64,000 bases of DNA, taken from assembly GCA_963708425.1 (NCBI GenBank), contig OY970206.1:124001-188000 (forward strand). Reading direction: 5' to 3'. Source of the DNA: JACMNW01 sp963708425 (GTDB lineage: Bacteria > Pseudomonadota > Alphaproteobacteria > Rhodobacterales > Rhodobacteraceae). The stretch's first letter is position 1. Every line of letters begins with the position of its first letter. Below, one piece after another: positions 61,731-64,000 of this stretch. The notes under the pieces are model-generated. The model was not told where the DNA came from. It searched no databases and was given only the letters and a program-made list of their open reading frames with translations. The translations under genes and the position numbers were made by a program.

Positions 61731-61753
61731 GGGATATTTGTGAACAGAAAAAA
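61731..61753 (+). repeat. Intergenic repeat, copy after DUF1499 gene
   Basis: 23 bases identical to the reverse complement of 37207-37229, preceded by ACCCC. Here it lies between the end of the DUF1499 gene and prfA, in the orientation opposite to both genes, so it is not a leader element in this place. Confidence 0.65.
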
Positions 61754-61755
61754 CG

Positions 61756-62205
61756 TTAGAAGTCTTTGAGCCAAGCCGCCAGTCTGGCCGCGTTGACGCC
61801 CCAATCGGCGGCGCCAAAGCGTTGGCGGGCGTAGATGTCAAGGCGGGTGCCTTTATCGGTGATGGTTGCCTCTGCTGTGGTGTAGTCGGGATAGCCGATC
61901 AGGACAGTGCGGGTGATCCAAGTGATGCGGCCGGACTGGGGCGTTCCCACTAGGTGAGTGGTGCGGGGGCTGGCGAGGGCCGTCTGATCAAGGCGGGAGA
62001 GCAGTGTTTCAGGAGCATCGGAAGAAAGGCAGGTCGCGCGCGCGCCGTTCGTTTGTGTGGCAAGAGCGTCGAGGCATCTTCCGCGCCCTGCCTCTACAGC
62101 AGTCACTGGTGATGCGTGCCAGACGTCGGGGTCAGAGGGGGCCAAGCGGATGTAGACCAGCACGCCAAGGGCGGCGATGATGCCAAAGGCGGTGATCAGC
62201 GACAT
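61756..62205 (-). CDS. DUF1499 membrane-anchored protein
   Basis: 149 residues from the ATG at 62205; a GTG at 62226 and a start at 62256 (overlapping speB) are alternatives. One N-terminal helix (SLITAFGIIAALGVLVYI) anchors it. The DUF1499 part has DPDVWHASPVTAVEAG, LSRLDQTALASPRTTHLVG and the near-C-terminal RQRFGAADWGVNAARLAAWL typical of the family. No function known. It follows the agmatinase-family gene by 26 bases. Confidence 0.82.
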   Translation of the reverse strand: MSLITAFGIIAALGVLVYIRLAPSDPDVWHASPVTAVEAGRGRCLDALATQTNGARATCLSSDAPETLLSRLDQTALASPRTTHLVGTPQSGRITWITRTVLIGYPDYTTAEATITDKGTRLDIYARQRFGAADWGVNAARLAAWLKDF

Positions 62206-62231
62206 GTTTCGAACGACTTTCTTCACGCGCG

Positions 62232-63188
62232 TTAGCGTGTCCAGTGGTAGAGGCAAATGAGTTCATAAGCCACATGCGCACCTGCGATGGCGGTGGCGCC
62301 GGTGGTGTCATAGGGGGGTGACACCTCGACCACATCGCCGCCGACCATGTTGATGCCGGCCAGATCGCGCAGCATGGCGGCGGCTTGCCAGGAATGCAGG
62401 CCACCCCAGACCGGGGTTCCGGTGCCCGGCGCATAGGCCGGGTCCAGTGCGTCAATGTCGAAGGTGACATAGGTGGGGCCGTTGCTAACGATGGCTTTGG
62501 CTTTGGCGACGGCGGCGGCGGTGCCTTTTTCGTGCACTTCGCGGGCGTCGATATGGGTGACGCCAAGGTAATCATCGGTGGTGGTGCGGATGCCGATCTG
62601 CACTGATCGTTTGGGGTCGATGAGGCCGGTTTTGACAGCCTTGTAGAAAAATGTTCCGTGGTCGATGCGGCTAAGGTCATCATCAGGCCAGAGGTCGGAA
62701 TGGGCGTCGAAATGGATGACGCCGAGGGGGCCGAATTTCTCGACATAGGCTTTGAGGATCGGGAAGGTGATGTAGTGATCGCCGCCAAGGGTGATGGTGC
62801 CGGGGCCTGCGGCAAGGATGGTACGGATGTGGTTGGTCAGGGCATCGGGGAAATCGGCGACTTTGGCGTAATCGAAGGCAAGGTCGCCGTAATCCACGAT
62901 GGCCATGTCTTCGAGCGGGTTGGTAGGCCAGCCGTAGGGCGGATCGTAGGGTTGCAGCGCGGATGCCTCGCGGATCGCACGGGGGCCAAAGCGGGTACCG
63001 GTGCGGTGGGTGACGGCTTGGTCGAACGGAACGCCAGTGATGGCGAGATCAACGCCGGTCAGGTCTTTGGTGTAGGTGCGGCGCAGGAAACTGGTGGCGC
63101 CACCGAAGGCGTTCTCAAACGCGTAGCCGCGCAGGCCTTTGCGGGTGAATGCAGTATCAACGGCCGACTTTGCATCTTCTAATGCCAT
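62232..63188 (-). CDS. speB: Agmatinase/ureohydrolase family enzyme
   Basis: 318 residues from the ATG at 63188 (GGAGAG upstream); the frame reaches 63398 but the extra part has unrelated composition. Mn2 site: TLGGDHYITFP, VIHFDAHSDLW and TFDIDALDPAYAPGTGTPVWG. The N-terminal FDQAVTHRTGTRFGPRAIREAS is the conserved ureohydrolase segment. It hydrolyses agmatine or a related guanidino compound (guanidinobutyrate, for example) to urea; the substrate cannot be told from the motif set. Confidence 0.92.
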   Translation of the reverse strand: MALEDAKSAVDTAFTRKGLRGYAFENAFGGATSFLRRTYTKDLTGVDLAITGVPFDQAVTHRTGTRFGPRAIREASALQPYDPPYGWPTNPLEDMAIVDYGDLAFDYAKVADFPDALTNHIRTILAAGPGTITLGGDHYITFPILKAYVEKFGPLGVIHFDAHSDLWPDDDLSRIDHGTFFYKAVKTGLIDPKRSVQIGIRTTTDDYLGVTHIDAREVHEKGTAAAVAKAKAIVSNGPTYVTFDIDALDPAYAPGTGTPVWGGLHSWQAAAMLRDLAGINMVGGDVVEVSPPYDTTGATAIAGAHVAYELICLYHWTR

Positions 63189-63310
63189 GGGAGGGCTCTC
63201 CGGGGGTTGCAGATTTGCGTCGTTCTGGTGCCGGAGACGCGGTGGGATCCGTATGAGGGCCAAGAAAGCGCCCTGCCCCGGGATTGTCAAGTTAACGCGA
63301 AGGGGTTGCG

Positions 63311-63715
63311 TCAGAACAGCGACTGTTTGGCTTTGCTGATGGTGAAGCCGTGGCCGGCGGGGTTGGTGCAGGTCATGCCGGTTTTTTCGGATGTGCAACT
63401 GAGGCTTCCGAGAGAGAGGGTTTCGCCGTAGCTGAGTGTGATGGCGTTTGGGTCGATGACGGTGTCGCCGACGCAGGCGAGTTGGCCTTTGTGGTCTGAG
63501 CGGCTGATGCTGAAGGCGCGGCCCCAGTCAAGGTCGCAACCGGGGGGTGGCGTGGTGAAGCTGGGCGTTAGCTCGATCAAGTCGCAGCGGGCGGCGGCGT
63601 AGTCGCCATTGGCGATCAGGCAGTTGATGTTGCCAGTGGGGGAACGGAAGAACAGCAGGTCGTCGGCGCAGGCAGGGGTGGTTGCCAAGGCGATTAGGGC
63701 GGCAAAAGTTTTCAT
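63311..63715 (-). CDS. Secreted DUF6636-like protein
   Basis: 134 residues from the ATG at 63715, which gives a short signal peptide (FAALIALATTPACADD). The mature part has FFRSPTGNINCLI, PPPGCDLDWGRAF, QLACVGDTVI and GMTCTNPAGHGFTISKA. There are six cysteines after the signal, suggesting disulfides. The SPxGNIxC pattern resembles DUF6636, a family of unknown function found in actinobacteria and alphaproteobacteria. Assignment from memory. The spacer to speB is 122 bases. Confidence 0.75.
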   Translation of the reverse strand: MKTFAALIALATTPACADDLLFFRSPTGNINCLIANGDYAAARCDLIELTPSFTTPPPGCDLDWGRAFSISRSDHKGQLACVGDTVIDPNAITLSYGETLSLGSLSCTSEKTGMTCTNPAGHGFTISKAKQSLF

Positions 63716-63814
63716 TGCGGGTGCCCGTGTTGAGGGGGGACGGTAGCGGTTGGAACTGGCGCGTGGTAAAGCTTGGTCTAACGGCAAAATTGGGCTGGAG
63801 CCAGCTATTTGGGG

Positions 63815-64000
63815 ATGCCAGTGATGATGGTTTGGCGGGCGGCCATCGTTTATTTCGCAATTGTGTTTGCGGCGGCGTTTGGGCTTGGCGTGGTGCGGGT
63901 GATGTTGGTCGCTCCGCAGGTCGGGGCGCTGGCCGCAGTGGCGCTGGAAGTGCCGATTGTGCTGGCGCTGTCGTGGCTGGTGGCGGGGCGGATATTGAGA
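63815..64000 (+). CDS. Start of a membrane protein, cut by the window end
   Basis: At least 62 residues, no stop before the end. It begins MPVMMVWRAAIVYFAIVFAAAF; the ATG at 63824 is better placed from GGGGA. Two hydrophobic helices (AAIVYFAIVFAAAFGLGVV and GALAAVALEVPIVLALSWLVA). Family not recognised with confidence from the fragment. Confidence 0.65.
   Translation, partial: MPVMMVWRAAIVYFAIVFAAAFGLGVVRVMLVAPQVGALAAVALEVPIVLALSWLVAGRILR

Overview
The window looks like chromosomal DNA of a Rhodobacterales (Roseobacter-group) alphaproteobacterium. The evidence is GC-rich coding DNA, zwf-pgl-pgi (Entner-Doudoroff) and complete glycogen gene blocks, the lptF-lptG-lptD-surA-pdxA-rsmA operon, a DUF4167 gene beside prfA-prmC, an ASKHA/DUF4445 corrinoid-activator locus, and a form II CoxL-type molybdoenzyme. 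This placement rests on recalled family and neighbourhood patterns, not on a search. The content is mostly core and metabolic. I see no prophage, CRISPR array, insertion sequence or rRNA operon. There is one tRNA, Gly with anticodon CCC.

Layout. 1-9.5 kb: the end of an unknown gene; xerD broken by a one-base frameshift in a C tract; a HerA-like ATPase (DUF853); a small intergenic region with two terminators and a candidate sRNA; an IalB-family secreted protein; an envelope block on the minus strand (L,D-transpeptidase, lpxD, acyl carrier protein, ketoacyl synthase); and a Tat-exported DUF882 protein. 9.5-18.7 kb: rlmE and ppx/gppA; a corrinoid one-carbon island (PF13769-type small protein, MTHFR, methyl-THF:corrinoid methyltransferase, [2Fe-2S]/ASKHA corrinoid activator); an ECF sigma/anti-sigma/fasciclin module; tRNA-Gly; and a RidA protein.

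18.7-32 kb: zwf-pgl-pgi with a LacI-type operator in front; MgtC; an HNH nuclease; a coxG-coxS-coxL-coxM operon of form II type; a lipoprotein lytic transglycosylase; a CPBP membrane protease; and a non-pyrrolysine MttB-superfamily methyltransferase. 32-43.5 kb: a six-gene glycogen block on the minus strand (glgP-glgB-glgC-glgA-glgX-pgm), driven from a promoter whose -35 box lies inside a second LacI-type operator. Together with zwf-pgl-pgi this suggests common sugar-responsive control of hexose storage and Entner-Doudoroff flux.

43.5-64 kb: a 730-base spacer with a possible 42-residue protein; a TfoX C-terminal-domain protein, ndk, an ABC-F ATPase, MarC and a retropepsin-like protease; a quinone reductase, holC and pepA; the LPS-export/OMP-biogenesis operon lptF-lptG-lptD-surA-pdxA-rsmA; a DUF4167 protein, prmC, prfA, DUF1499, an agmatinase-family enzyme and a DUF6636-like secreted protein; and the start of a membrane protein cut by the window end.

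The best candidate for an under-described system is the corrinoid island at 11.6-16.1 kb combined with the orphan MttB homolog at 30.4-31.9 kb. Together they could demethylate a quaternary amine and feed methyl groups into tetrahydrofolate, but the corrinoid carrier protein itself is not in the window.
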